The position numbers and the translations under genes were made by a program. A model generated the notes under the pieces. It did no database searches. It was given only the letters and a program-made list of their open reading frames with translations, and had not been told where the DNA came from. A DNA stretch of 64,000 bases from Planctomycetota bacterium (GTDB lineage Bacteria > Planctomycetota > J058 > JAJDCQ01): NCBI GenBank assembly GCA_029260755.1, contig JAJDCQ010000024.1, forward strand, positions 17,526-81,525. The letters run 5' to 3'. Below, one piece after another: positions 51,372 to 60,579 of the stretch (position 1 is the first letter of the stretch; the number at the start of each line of letters is the position of its first letter).

Positions 51372-54300
51372 TCAGGCTCCGCGGATCCTCAGGGCGGCCG
51401 CGCGCGCGGCCGTGCCGAGCGCCGGGTTGCCGTCGCTCGCGAGGGCGTCGAGGTCGGCCAGGGCCGCCTTCGCCGGCGCGCCGATCTTGCCGAGGAGGCG
51501 CGCGGCGTCCTGGGCGCCGACCGGTCCGTAGCGCGCGCGGAGGGCTCCGATGAGAAAGCGGATCCCTCGAGGGCGGTCGACCTCGACCAGCCCGCGCGCG
51601 ATCACGCCTCCGTCCCCCTCGCCCGCCGCGAGGAGCGCCTCGAGCTGCGCACCGCTCTCCTCGACGCCGAGCCGCCCGAGGGCGATCCAGCACTCGGCCC
51701 GGAGCGCGCCGCGCGCGTCGATGGCGAGGTCGCGGAGGGCGCCGCGGGCGTCTGCGTGGCCGATCCTCCCGAGGGCGTGCACGGCGGCCCGGATGACGCC
51801 GGGGTCGTCCTCGGCGCTGGCCAGGAGGCCGACGACGCTCGGCGCGAGGGGACGGGCGGCCTCGCCCTGCGCGGCGATGGCGGCGAGGACGGCTCGCCGC
51901 CGCTCCGCGCTCCCGCGCTCGAGCTCGCGGCCGAGCTCCTCGTGGGCGGCGGCGCCGAGGGTGGCCAGCCCCTCGAGGGCCGTCTCGCGGACGCCCTCCT
52001 CGGGCGAGGCGAGGGCGGCGACGAGGCCGACCGACGCGCGCCGGGCGGCGTCGCCTCCTTCGGCGCCCCACGTCGTCAGGATCTCGAGCGTCTTGTAGGC
52101 GGCGCTCTCGTCGTCGCCGCGGACGAGCGCCACGATCGTGGCCGGGTCGGCGTCGGCCGGCGCCGTCGCGACGAGGAGAACGCGCGCGTGGCGGGCGGCG
52201 TCCTCGTCGTCGCCGTCCGCGATGGCGGCCAGGGCGGTGAGGGCGGGCTTCAGGGCGTCGCCGGGGTCGAGGTCGACGAGCGCGGCGAGGGCAGCCCCCG
52301 CGACGGCCGACGCGCCGTCGTCGAGGAGCCCGACGAGCGCCTCGATCGCGGCCCCCTCCTGCTCGGCGCCCGCGTCGGTCTCCCCGATCCACTCGACGAG
52401 GGCGGCGACCGCGAGCTCGCGCGTCCGGGGCTCGGCCGCGCTCGCGACCACCGCCTTCGGGCCGCGGACGGCGAGGTCGAGGACGATCGCGGCCCTCGCC
52501 ACGTCATCGTCGTCGGACCGGGCGAGCTCCGTCGCGGCCGCGGCGAGCTCGCCGCGCACCGCCGGCGTGCGGGCGGCGGCCCAGAGGGCGGCGGCCCGCG
52601 CCTCGGCGTCGGCGTCCTCGTCGCGGGCCATCGCGCCGATGGCCGCGGCGACGCTGCCGTCCTCGAAGCCGAGGTAACGGAGGAGCGAGAAGTGGGCCGC
52701 GCGAACTCCGTCGTCCTCGATGCCGAGCCCTTCGCGGAGGGCGCCGATGGTCGCGTCGTCGAGGTCGTCGATCTCGAACGAGGCCGCATCGAGGGCCGAC
52801 CAGCGGACGGCCTCGTTGCCGTGTCGGAGCAGCTTCAGGATGCCGGGCGCCGACGCCGCCGGGTCGAGCGCCTCGCTCAGGACGAGGAGGGCGTCGGTCG
52901 CCCGCCCCGCGCGGTCCTCGTCCTCGTCGCCGAGCAGCGCGGGCAGGCGCTCGAGGACGGCGTCGCCGATCGCGGCCGCCTCGCCGCCGTCCCCATCGTC
53001 CTCGCCGCCGTCGCCGCCCTCGCCCGCTTCCGCGTTCTCGATGAGGCTTCGCAGCAGCCGCTGGCCGTCGTCGGCGAGCGCCTCGTCGCCGACCATCTCG
53101 ATCACGATCGGGACGGCCGCCCGCCCGATCCCCGGGGCGAGGAGGCTCGCCAGGATGTCCTCGCGGAGCGCGGGCAGCGACCGGACGGCCGAGACGTAGT
53201 GGGCCACCGCCGGCGCCCCGTCGATCCCGTAGACCCGCTCCGCCCGCAGCATCGCCGCGGCGATCCCGATCCCGACCGCGGGGTCGGTCGTCTCGGCGAG
53301 CGCCTCGGCGAGGCGCGTCGCCATCGCCGTCCGCACCGCGTCCGCCGCGATGCGGTCGTCGCGCGGGGCGCGGGCGAGGCGCTGCGCCGCCCAGCGTCGG
53401 CTGGACGGGTCGGGGTCGTCGGTCAGCACCGCGATGAGGAAGCCGGTGATGCGCGCGCGCTCGGTCTCGGCGATGGCCGGCCAGGCCGCCTCGACGTGGC
53501 GGACGGCCTGGATCGAGACGTAGCTGTCGTCGGTCTCGCCGATCCGCTTCGCGAGCGCGGCGGCGCCCGGCTCGCCGAGCGCCTTCGCGCCCGCGAACGC
53601 CGCGTCGCGGACCATCACCTCGGGGTCGTCGAGGCGGGCGAGGAGCGGCGCGAGGGCCGCGTGCGCGTCGGCGCCGAGCTTCGCGAGGGCGTAGGCGGCG
53701 TCCCGCCGCACGTAGGGGTCGGCGTCGTCGAGGGCGCCGACGAGGGCGCGCGCCGCCGCCTCGCCGCCGAAGACCTCCATCACCCGGACGGCGGCGCGGC
53801 GGACCCGGTCGTCGGGGTCGCCGAGCGTCTTCGCGACGCCGGCGGCCGCGACGCGCGCCGCGGGGCCGACGCGGCCGAGCGCCTCGAGGGCCGCGAGGCG
53901 GACCTCGGCGTCGTCGTCGGCGAGCGCCCGCTGCGGGAGCGGCAGGAGCCGTCCGGCGTCGAGCAGCCCGCCCTCGCTCACGGCGGCGATCGCGCGCGCC
54001 CGCTCGGGCGCCTCGCGTCCGCCGAGGGCGAGCTCGAGGCTCCGGGCGATCTGCTCGGGCGGGAACAGGATCAGGGTGATCTCGCGACGGACCAGCGCCG
54101 CGGCGGCGGCGAGACGCGCGTCGTGGAAGTGGAGCTCGGGCTGCCACGACCGCCCTTCGCGTCGGATCTGGATCCCCTCGAGGAGCGCGCGGGCGACCTC
54201 GGCGACGGGGTCGGTGGCGGCGCGACGCGGCTCGAGCGGAACGGCCGCGACGACGGCGCGGAGCTCGCGCGCCGCGCCGGCGAGCTCGTCGCGGGCGAGC

Positions 54301-56966
54301 GCGTCCATTCCGAGGACGAGGCCGGTCAGGATCACGTGGACCCGGTGGTCGCGATCGTTCCAGCGGGCGGCGCGCTGGCGGAGCGTCTCGCCGTCGATCT
54401 CCGACGCGACGAACGCGCGGAGGTCGCCCCGGAAGAGGCCGTCGGCGCCGCGCCGCTCCGCCGTCGCGACGAGGGCGTCGGCGGCCCGCGCCCGGATCGG
54501 GGCGTCGCCCGCGCCGAGGTCGAGGAGCGCGGCCGCGAGGCGGGCGCGCTCGGCGATCGCCGGGTCGGCGTGCTTCGCCGCGCGCTCGAGCTGGCTCCGC
54601 GCGCCGTCGGCATCGCCGCCGAGGCGGAGCAGATGCGCCAGGCCGAGGCGCGCCTCGCCGTGCTCCGGCGTCGAGGCGAGGAGCGCCTCGAGGGTCGCCC
54701 GCGCATCGCCCGCGCGGTCGATCCGGAGGAGCGTCTGGGCCAGGAGGAGGCGCGCCTCGTCGCGGATCGCCGAGGAGAAGACCTCGTTGCCGGCCGCGTC
54801 GGCTCGCTCGCCGGTGAACGCGGCCAGCTCCTTGGCGGCGCGCGGCAGCTCGCCGCCGTGCAGCGTCACGAGCGCGTCGGCGAGGAGCGCCAGACGCGCC
54901 GGGCGCCAGCCGGGGTCGATCCCGAGCTCGGCCGTCGCGGCCGCGAGCCGGTCGCGCGCGCCGCGCTCGCCGAGCGTCTCGGCGGCGTCGTCCAGGGCGA
55001 GGGCGAAGAGCAGGCGCCGCGTCGCCTGCGTCCGCTCCTTGCGGAGCTCGGCCACGGCCCGCTCGCGGTCCTGCCTGAGGAAGAACGCCCGCCCGCGCAG
55101 GGCGTAGGCGCGGGCGGAGAGCGCCTGCTGCTCGTCGGTGTAGGGGTTCTTCTCGAGCCCGGTCAGGTCCTGGAGGAAGATCATCTTCCGGAAGCCGCGG
55201 TCGATGTCGATCAGGGCCGCGTCGACGTCCAGGAGGTCGACCCGCCGCGCCGCGACGTCCATGTCGGTCGCGGCCGCCCGGCGGAGGGCGACGTGGTGGT
55301 CGTGGTCCTTGGCGAGCGCGCGGGCGTAGAGGCTCCGCCGGGTGAGCGGGTCGTCGACGAGCTTCGCCTCGGCCGCCCGGACCAGGAGCGCCTCGACCTC
55401 GCGCGCGGTCGCGGTCTGGATCGCGTTCACGAAGAAGACGGTGAACAGGCCGACCCAGCCGATGCAGACGACCGTCGCGAGCCCGCGCTCGATCCAGCGC
55501 GTCTCGTCGACGTGCTTGCCGACCTCGGCCGCGTGGGTCTTCGCGAACTCGTCGAGGTCGGCGCTGGCGATCAGCGCGAGCGATCGCTCGGCCGCGCCCC
55601 GCTGCTCGCTGCCCGGCTCGGCGGCCGACGCGACGCCGCGGACGTAGTCGCGGGCGCGAAGGAGGACGCCGGTGATCTTGGCGAGGCCGTCCTCGAGGTC
55701 GTCGATGAGGCGCGGGTCACGCTGGATCGAGAGCTCCTCGATCGTGCCGAGCGCCTCGACGTCGGCGGCGCGGACGTCGCGCTCGCCGGTCCGGTGGAAC
55801 GCCTTCGCGCTCCAGGCGGCGTTGATGAACGCCTTGGCGAGGGCGGCGATCAGCGACGCGTCGAGGAGCAGCTTCGTGAAGAACGTCGCGGCCGTCGTGA
55901 GCGCGCTGTCGACCTCGCCGCTGAAGAACGAGAGGCCGACGAGATCGATCGGGATGTCGAAGAAGATCCCGCTCTCCATCGCCTTCTCGACGCCGAGGAG
56001 GTAGAGGTCGCTCGCATCCGGCGGGACCGCGTCCGGGCCGAGCGACAGGATCCACGCCCAGCGGAGGATCTCGACGATCGCGCAGTAGTAGAGGGGCAGC
56101 ATCAGGAAGACGAGGCCCTTGGGGTAGGGGCTGTCCTCCTCGTTCTCGGCGAAGATCAGCTTGATCATGACGACGATGATCACGATCGAGACGCCGAGGC
56201 CGATCGCGGAGTCGCGCCCGGTCAGCAGCCACAGAAACGGCACCGCGCCGAAGATCACGAGCGAGTAGCCGAGGAGGCGCAGGCCGATCGCCGCCGGCCC
56301 GGGCCGGATCGCCTCGTCGTCGTCCTCGTCGGGCGGGTCGCGCCAGAGCCACTGGTAGGTGAGCGTCTTGTAGACCGGGATGACGATCTCGCGGAACGCG
56401 AACGCCCGGAGGAAGTAGGCGATCGTCGCCGCCATCGACGCCTGGTCGCGCCTGACGAACCCGTCCTCGCAGAACGGGCACGCGTTGCGGAGCCAGGCGG
56501 CCCACTTCCGCGAGAGGCGGAAGCCGTACTGGGCGACCAGGAAGACCGCGAGCAGGCCGATCGACCCGCCGATCAGGAGGGCCGCGCCCGGCGTGGCGAG
56601 GGTGAGCGCCTCGCCGGTGTCGAGCTTCGCGGCGAGGACGGCGCGGGCGCCGAGGCCGGCGAGGGTCGCGAGGGCGAGGAGCGCCAGGCTGAAGCCGACC
56701 GTGGCGGTCTTCTGGCGCTTCTCGAGCCGGTCGAGGACGCCGTTGTCGCACCGGGGGCAGTTCTCGAAGATCCCCTCGACGACGGCGGCGCGGAGCTCCT
56801 TCGTCGAGGCCCGGTCGAGGACCGAGCCGAGCGTCTCCCAGCTCTCGCGGTCGACGGAGACCCGCGCATCGTCGGTCAGCTCGCCGCCGGCCTTGAGGGC
56901 GGCGAGCTTGGCGATGGTGTACGGCCCCTCGGTGCCGCGCTCGGTCTCGACGAAGAAGGCTGCCAT
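51372..56966 (-). CDS. Large GYF/zinc/membrane/TPR/HEAT-repeat protein
   Basis: An 1864-residue protein. Residues 1-55 look like a GYF_2 domain (MAAFFVETERGTEGPYTIAKL). Zinc knuckles CPRC (near 72) and CPFC (near 165) flank a first pair of transmembrane helices, and several more follow up to about 520. A TPR-like helical region (about 560-940) is followed by about 800 residues of HEAT/PBS-lyase repeats (DDPDDRVRRAAVRVMEVFG, DADPYVRRDAAYALAKLGA). HEAT repeats bind proteins or cofactors. It may be a membrane scaffold. It is followed by the SH3 gene and preceded by the M48 peptidase gene, all leftward. Confidence 0.85.
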   Translation of the reverse strand: MAAFFVETERGTEGPYTIAKLAALKAGGELTDDARVSVDRESWETLGSVLDRASTKELRAAVVEGIFENCPRCDNGVLDRLEKRQKTATVGFSLALLALATLAGLGARAVLAAKLDTGEALTLATPGAALLIGGSIGLLAVFLVAQYGFRLSRKWAAWLRNACPFCEDGFVRRDQASMAATIAYFLRAFAFREIVIPVYKTLTYQWLWRDPPDEDDDEAIRPGPAAIGLRLLGYSLVIFGAVPFLWLLTGRDSAIGLGVSIVIIVVMIKLIFAENEEDSPYPKGLVFLMLPLYYCAIVEILRWAWILSLGPDAVPPDASDLYLLGVEKAMESGIFFDIPIDLVGLSFFSGEVDSALTTAATFFTKLLLDASLIAALAKAFINAAWSAKAFHRTGERDVRAADVEALGTIEELSIQRDPRLIDDLEDGLAKITGVLLRARDYVRGVASAAEPGSEQRGAAERSLALIASADLDEFAKTHAAEVGKHVDETRWIERGLATVVCIGWVGLFTVFFVNAIQTATAREVEALLVRAAEAKLVDDPLTRRSLYARALAKDHDHHVALRRAAATDMDVAARRVDLLDVDAALIDIDRGFRKMIFLQDLTGLEKNPYTDEQQALSARAYALRGRAFFLRQDRERAVAELRKERTQATRRLLFALALDDAAETLGERGARDRLAAATAELGIDPGWRPARLALLADALVTLHGGELPRAAKELAAFTGERADAAGNEVFSSAIRDEARLLLAQTLLRIDRAGDARATLEALLASTPEHGEARLGLAHLLRLGGDADGARSQLERAAKHADPAIAERARLAAALLDLGAGDAPIRARAADALVATAERRGADGLFRGDLRAFVASEIDGETLRQRAARWNDRDHRVHVILTGLVLGMDALARDELAGAARELRAVVAAVPLEPRRAATDPVAEVARALLEGIQIRREGRSWQPELHFHDARLAAAAALVRREITLILFPPEQIARSLELALGGREAPERARAIAAVSEGGLLDAGRLLPLPQRALADDDAEVRLAALEALGRVGPAARVAAAGVAKTLGDPDDRVRRAAVRVMEVFGGEAAARALVGALDDADPYVRRDAAYALAKLGADAHAALAPLLARLDDPEVMVRDAAFAGAKALGEPGAAALAKRIGETDDSYVSIQAVRHVEAAWPAIAETERARITGFLIAVLTDDPDPSSRRWAAQRLARAPRDDRIAADAVRTAMATRLAEALAETTDPAVGIGIAAAMLRAERVYGIDGAPAVAHYVSAVRSLPALREDILASLLAPGIGRAAVPIVIEMVGDEALADDGQRLLRSLIENAEAGEGGDGGEDDGDGGEAAAIGDAVLERLPALLGDEDEDRAGRATDALLVLSEALDPAASAPGILKLLRHGNEAVRWSALDAASFEIDDLDDATIGALREGLGIEDDGVRAAHFSLLRYLGFEDGSVAAAIGAMARDEDADAEARAAALWAAARTPAVRGELAAAATELARSDDDDVARAAIVLDLAVRGPKAVVASAAEPRTRELAVAALVEWIGETDAGAEQEGAAIEALVGLLDDGASAVAGAALAALVDLDPGDALKPALTALAAIADGDDEDAARHARVLLVATAPADADPATIVALVRGDDESAAYKTLEILTTWGAEGGDAARRASVGLVAALASPEEGVRETALEGLATLGAAAHEELGRELERGSAERRRAVLAAIAAQGEAARPLAPSVVGLLASAEDDPGVIRAAVHALGRIGHADARGALRDLAIDARGALRAECWIALGRLGVEESGAQLEALLAAGEGDGGVIARGLVEVDRPRGIRFLIGALRARYGPVGAQDAARLLGKIGAPAKAALADLDALASDGNPALGTAARAAALRIRGA

Positions 56967-56990
56967 CGGTCGACGCCCCGGGGGCGTCTC

Positions 56991-57881
56991 CTACCAGCGA
57001 CCCTGCGGAGCGTCGAGGTTCTTCTGGAAGCTCTTGAAGCGGGCGGTCCCCTTGACGAGGCCGTCGAAGTCGCCGACCTCGTTGCAGAAGTCCTGGATCG
57101 CTCCGCGGCGCTCGTCCTTGCTCGGGTGCGTGCCGGCGGCGCCCTCGACCTTCGCGGTCGCGGCCGCGACGGTGTCGACGAACTCGAGCATCGCGCGCGG
57201 GTCGTAGCCGGCCGCGCAGGCGAACGAGACGCCCTTCACGTCGGCGTCGAGCTCCTCGTCCTCGGAGAAGGCCTTGGTGATGAGGCGGTTCGTCATCCCC
57301 TTGACCGTCTTGCTGAACTCGGCGATCAGCTTGTTGTCGGTCGCGGTGGTGAGCGCCTTGCCCGGCGAGTTGAGGGCGCGCGACCACTTGATCGTGCTGA
57401 CGGCGTGCCGCTCGGTGACGTGGGCGATCTCGTGGCCGATCACGCAGGCGAACTCGGCCTCGCTCTTCATCGCCTTGACCGCGCCCTTCGTGATGAATAT
57501 GTACCCGCCGGGCGTGGCGAACGCGTTGATCTTGTCGCTGTCGATCACGACGACGAAGTACGGGATCAGCGGGCGGTCGCTGTAGCGCCCGACGACGGCG
57601 GCGAGCGTGTTCGCGTAGCGCATGACGCGCCCGTCGCGGACCGGCTTGCCGAACTCCGGCGTGGCGTAGGCCTGGAGCGCGACGCTCTCGCCCAGGTCGC
57701 GCTCGTCCTCGAGGCTCATGTCGCTGGCGAGCGCCTTGATGTCGTCGCCGACGCCCTCGGCGGCATCGAACGCCTTCGGGCTGACGCCGGCCTTGGTGCC
57801 GGCGCTCCGCAAGGCGGCGCAGCCGCCCGCGATGACCGCGACCACCGTCAGGGCGCTCACGAGTGCAGAGATGACACGCAT
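56991..57881 (-). CDS. M48-family metallopeptidase, lipoprotein
   Basis: A 296-residue protein with signal peptide and lipobox IAGGCAAL (Cys near 19). The catalytic motif is HEIAH, and the third ligand Glu is in EDEELDAD. The segment [26 protein letters not shown] upstream is typical of M48 (Loi/BepA-like) peptidases that cleave misfolded outer-membrane proteins. The ATG at 57881 follows GGAGGA. On its minus-strand upstream side TAGAAT (57935-57940) could be a -10. It lies 24 bases before the HEAT-repeat gene and may be its operon partner. Confidence 0.93.
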   Translation of the reverse strand: MRVISALVSALTVVAVIAGGCAALRSAGTKAGVSPKAFDAAEGVGDDIKALASDMSLEDERDLGESVALQAYATPEFGKPVRDGRVMRYANTLAAVVGRYSDRPLIPYFVVVIDSDKINAFATPGGYIFITKGAVKAMKSEAEFACVIGHEIAHVTERHAVSTIKWSRALNSPGKALTTATDNKLIAEFSKTVKGMTNRLITKAFSEDEELDADVKGVSFACAAGYDPRAMLEFVDTVAAATAKVEGAAGTHPSKDERRGAIQDFCNEVGDFDGLVKGTARFKSFQKNLDAPQGRW

Positions 57882-58015
57882 CTGTCCATCCTCCAATGAA
57901 GGTGTCGTGCCGGGCGTGCCCCGGCGGGCCGGCCATTCTAGTGACGGTGCGCCCCGAGGGAAGCGGCAGGCACGCGGCAGGTTCCACGGTCTCTTCCGCG
58001 TCCGTCCGGGAGCGT

Positions 58016-58045
58016 TTGACCCGAACCGGCGCGCATCGGTAGGAT
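58016..58045 (+). promoter_or_regulatory. Sigma-70-type promoter of the SEC-C/YjbQ/TerB/kinase set
   Basis: TTGACC (58016-58021) and TAGGAT (58040-58045) are 18 bases apart. Transcription would begin near 58052, 40 bases before the ATG. The -10 is identical to that of the encapsulin promoter. Confidence 0.65.
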
Positions 58046-58092
58046 CCTGCGCTTCACCCGGAATCGACGCGGATCGGGGAGACCCTGACGTC

Positions 58093-58590
58093 ATGGCGAA
58101 TAGCACCACCATTGCCGGATTCGACGAGGCGACCGAGGCCCGCTGCCGGGCCATCATCGCGGGCGAGGCCGAGGCGGAGACGGCCGAGGAGCTGATGCGC
58201 AGCCGCTACGCGGCGTACGCGCTCTGCGAGGTCGACTACATCCTCTCGACGCACGCTCCCGAGGCGCAGGACGACGTCGACCGCGAGGGGATCGAGGAGT
58301 GGTCGAAGAGCTCCGAGTGGCTCGGCCTCGAGGTGGTCGAGTCGGTCGGCGGCGGCAAGGACGACGAGACCGGCGAGGTCGAGTTCATCGCCAAGTTCCG
58401 GGTCCAGGGCGCCGATCAGGTCCACCACGAGCGGGCGAGCTTCCGCAAGCACGAGGGGAAGTGGCTGTTCGTCGAGGGCGACATGGTCAAGCCGAAGCCG
58501 ATCGTGCGCGACGCGCCGAAGGTCGGCCGCAACGACCCGTGCCCGTGCGGCAGCGGCAAGAAGCACAAGAAGTGCTGCGGCAAGGCGTGA
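58093..58590 (+). CDS. YchJ-like protein with C-terminal SEC-C zinc motif
   Basis: A 165-residue protein. Residues 18-140 match the YchJ (UPF0225) NTF2-like fold ([28 protein letters not shown]). The C-terminus has the SEC-C motif [16 protein letters not shown], with Cys ligands for zinc, the same module that lets SecA tails bind SecB and ribosomes. The role of YchJ is not known. The ATG at 58093 follows GGGAG. It is the first gene of a rightward set. Confidence 0.9.
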   Translation: MANSTTIAGFDEATEARCRAIIAGEAEAETAEELMRSRYAAYALCEVDYILSTHAPEAQDDVDREGIEEWSKSSEWLGLEVVESVGGGKDDETGEVEFIAKFRVQGADQVHHERASFRKHEGKWLFVEGDMVKPKPIVRDAPKVGRNDPCPCGSGKKHKKCCGKA

Positions 58591-58594
58591 CCGC

Positions 58595-59017
58595 GTGAGG
58601 TGGCATCAGCGGGCGATCAGGCTCCGGGAGCGTCCGCGCGGCTGCCATCTGGTCACCGACGAGATCGTCGGGCAGATGCCCGAGCTCGACGGGATCGAGG
58701 TCGGGATCGCGCAGGTGTTCATCCAGCACACCAGCGCGAGCCTGACGATCAACGAGAACGCCGACCCGACCGTCCGGCGCGACTTCGAGAGCAACCTCAA
58801 CCGCCTCTTCCCCGAGGATCCCGCCCTCTACGAGCACCTCGACGAGGGGCTCGACGACTCGGCGAGCCACCTCAAGGCGAGCGTCCTCGGGCCGTCGGTC
58901 TCGATCCCGATCAGCCGGGGGCGCCTCGCGCTCGGGACGTGGCAGGGGATCTACCTCTGCGAGCATCGCAATCACTCGCGCCCGCGGACCGTCGTCGTGA
59001 CGCTCATGGGCGAGTGA
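58595..59017 (+). CDS. yjbQ: YjbQ-family protein (secondary thiamine-phosphate synthase-like)
   Basis: A 140-residue protein of the UPF0047/YjbQ family at the normal length, with HTSASLTINENADPTV and the C-terminal GTWQGIYLCEHR. YjbQ has promiscuous thiamine-phosphate synthase activity in E. coli; its true job is unclear. The GTG start at 58595 is four bases after the SEC-C gene stop, so they are probably coupled. Confidence 0.92.
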   Translation: MRWHQRAIRLRERPRGCHLVTDEIVGQMPELDGIEVGIAQVFIQHTSASLTINENADPTVRRDFESNLNRLFPEDPALYEHLDEGLDDSASHLKASVLGPSVSIPISRGRLALGTWQGIYLCEHRNHSRPRTVVVTLMGE

Positions 59018-59024
59018 CGGGGCC

Positions 59025-60485
59025 GTGAGCGCGACCACCGTCGATCTCGGAGCGCCCGGCTGGCTCGTCCGGCTGCTCGAGCTCTGGCTCGAGCTGCGCG
59101 ACCCCGGCGGATCGGCCCGCGCGATCGCGGAGGTCCGGGCGGTCGCGCCCGAGGTCGACGACACCTCCTTCGCCCTGCGCCTGGCCGAGCGGCGACTCCG
59201 CGAGTCGCGCCTCCGACCCGGCGACGATCCGCTCCCCGCGACGATGGCCGAGCGCCTCCGGGCGGCCGGCGTGACCGCGCCCGAGGACCAGACGGCGGCG
59301 GCGATCCTGATCGGGCAGTGGGAGGTGCTCGACGACGTCGCGACGCTGATCCGCGCGGACGAGCTGTCGGTCGACCCGCGCGACGACAAGCTGGCCGTCC
59401 TCGCCGTGACGGCGATGGGGCTCTCCGACTACAAGACCGCTCGCAAGATCCACAAGGCCCGGCAGGGGGCCCGCCGCGCGGTCGTCGGCCTCGCCCGGCT
59501 GGCGCGGGCGATCGAGGACGCGTTGCCGTGGACGCGGCGGAGCGAGGTCGGCGCGCGCGCCCTCGCGATCGGCGCCGGCGCGGCGGCGATCGACGCGCGC
59601 AAGCTCGCGCGCCTCGCGGTGCTCTACCACGAGGTCGACGACGTCGACGAGGCGCGCTGCGCCGAGGTGCACGGCAAGACGCAGCTCGAGCGTGACACCC
59701 TCGCCGAGACGTTGATGGCGATCGCGTGGGCCGACGAGAAGATCGTCGACGAGGAGCGGCAGCTCCTGGCCCAGCAGGCGGAGCTGATCGGGCTCGCCCC
59801 GAAGGAGCTCCTCGATCGGCTCGACGTGAGCTGCCCCCTCGGCGTGCCGACGCCGCCGGCCGAGCTCGACGAGGGCGCGCGGCGCTTCGTGATCGAGCAG
59901 TCGATGCTCCTCGCGCTCGTCGACGAGGACATCGGCGAGGGCGAGCACGAGATCCTGACCGAGGTCGCCCGGCGGATCGGCGCCCCGGAGAACGAGCTCG
60001 AGACGCTCGCCGTCGAGGTGACCGCCTTCTACGACGACAACCGCGACCGGATCCGCGCCGCCGGCGAGCTCCCCCGGAACGTCGGCGTGCTCCAGCGCCT
60101 GGTGATCGACCGGGCGACCCGAGCGATCCGCGACAACCTCGGGCGCCTCGTCACCGAGATCAAGGAGACGGGCGAGCTCGCGAAGCTCCTGTCCGTCGCG
60201 AGCGTCCGGCCGCTCACGACCGAGGAGAGCGCCAAGGTCAAGAGTCAGCTCCTCGACATCTGCAAGACGATCCCCGCGCTCGCCGTCTTCGCGCTGCCGG
60301 GCGGCGGCCTCATCCTGCCGATCCTGATCAAGCTGCTCCCGTTCAACATCCTCCCGACCGCGTTCGCGGGGGATGAGGCGGCGCCCACGACGCCATCCGG
60401 GGTCGGCTCTCCCGAACCGCCGGCGCCGGAGGCGGGGCCCGCCGAAGAGGACGCCGGAGAGGACGCCGGGGCGGCGTCGGCCTGA
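59025..60485 (+). CDS. TerB-like protein with LETM1-like C-terminus
   Basis: A 486-residue protein. The N-terminus (1-165) is helical. Residues 190-360 contain two TerB-like halves (LAETLMAIAWADEKIVDEE and EQSMLLALVDEDIGEGEHE). Residues 390-450 resemble the LETM1 domain: RPLTTEESAKVKSQLLDI, IPALAVFALPGGGLILPIL, IKLLPFNILPTAF. The LETM1 family includes mitochondrial ion-homeostasis proteins; bacterial LETM1-related proteins exist. The tail (450-486) is Pro/Glu/Ala-rich. The GTG start at 59025 follows GGGG. It is seven bases after yjbQ. Confidence 0.82.
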   Translation: MSATTVDLGAPGWLVRLLELWLELRDPGGSARAIAEVRAVAPEVDDTSFALRLAERRLRESRLRPGDDPLPATMAERLRAAGVTAPEDQTAAAILIGQWEVLDDVATLIRADELSVDPRDDKLAVLAVTAMGLSDYKTARKIHKARQGARRAVVGLARLARAIEDALPWTRRSEVGARALAIGAGAAAIDARKLARLAVLYHEVDDVDEARCAEVHGKTQLERDTLAETLMAIAWADEKIVDEERQLLAQQAELIGLAPKELLDRLDVSCPLGVPTPPAELDEGARRFVIEQSMLLALVDEDIGEGEHEILTEVARRIGAPENELETLAVEVTAFYDDNRDRIRAAGELPRNVGVLQRLVIDRATRAIRDNLGRLVTEIKETGELAKLLSVASVRPLTTEESAKVKSQLLDICKTIPALAVFALPGGGLILPILIKLLPFNILPTAFAGDEAAPTTPSGVGSPEPPAPEAGPAEEDAGEDAGAASA

Positions 60486-60579
60486 CCTGCAGCCCGCCTG
60501 ACCTGGCGGCGCCCGGACGTGATTCGAGCCTGGGCGCTCGCGGTTCGCGTGGAGGCCCGGGCCGTGCCATGCTCTCCCC

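Noticed and set aside
51309..57899. A 2196-residue open frame on the plus strand
   Set aside because: It is antisense to the HEAT-repeat and M48 genes. High G+C removes stops on the opposite strand, and its translation is low-complexity Arg/Gly/Glu.
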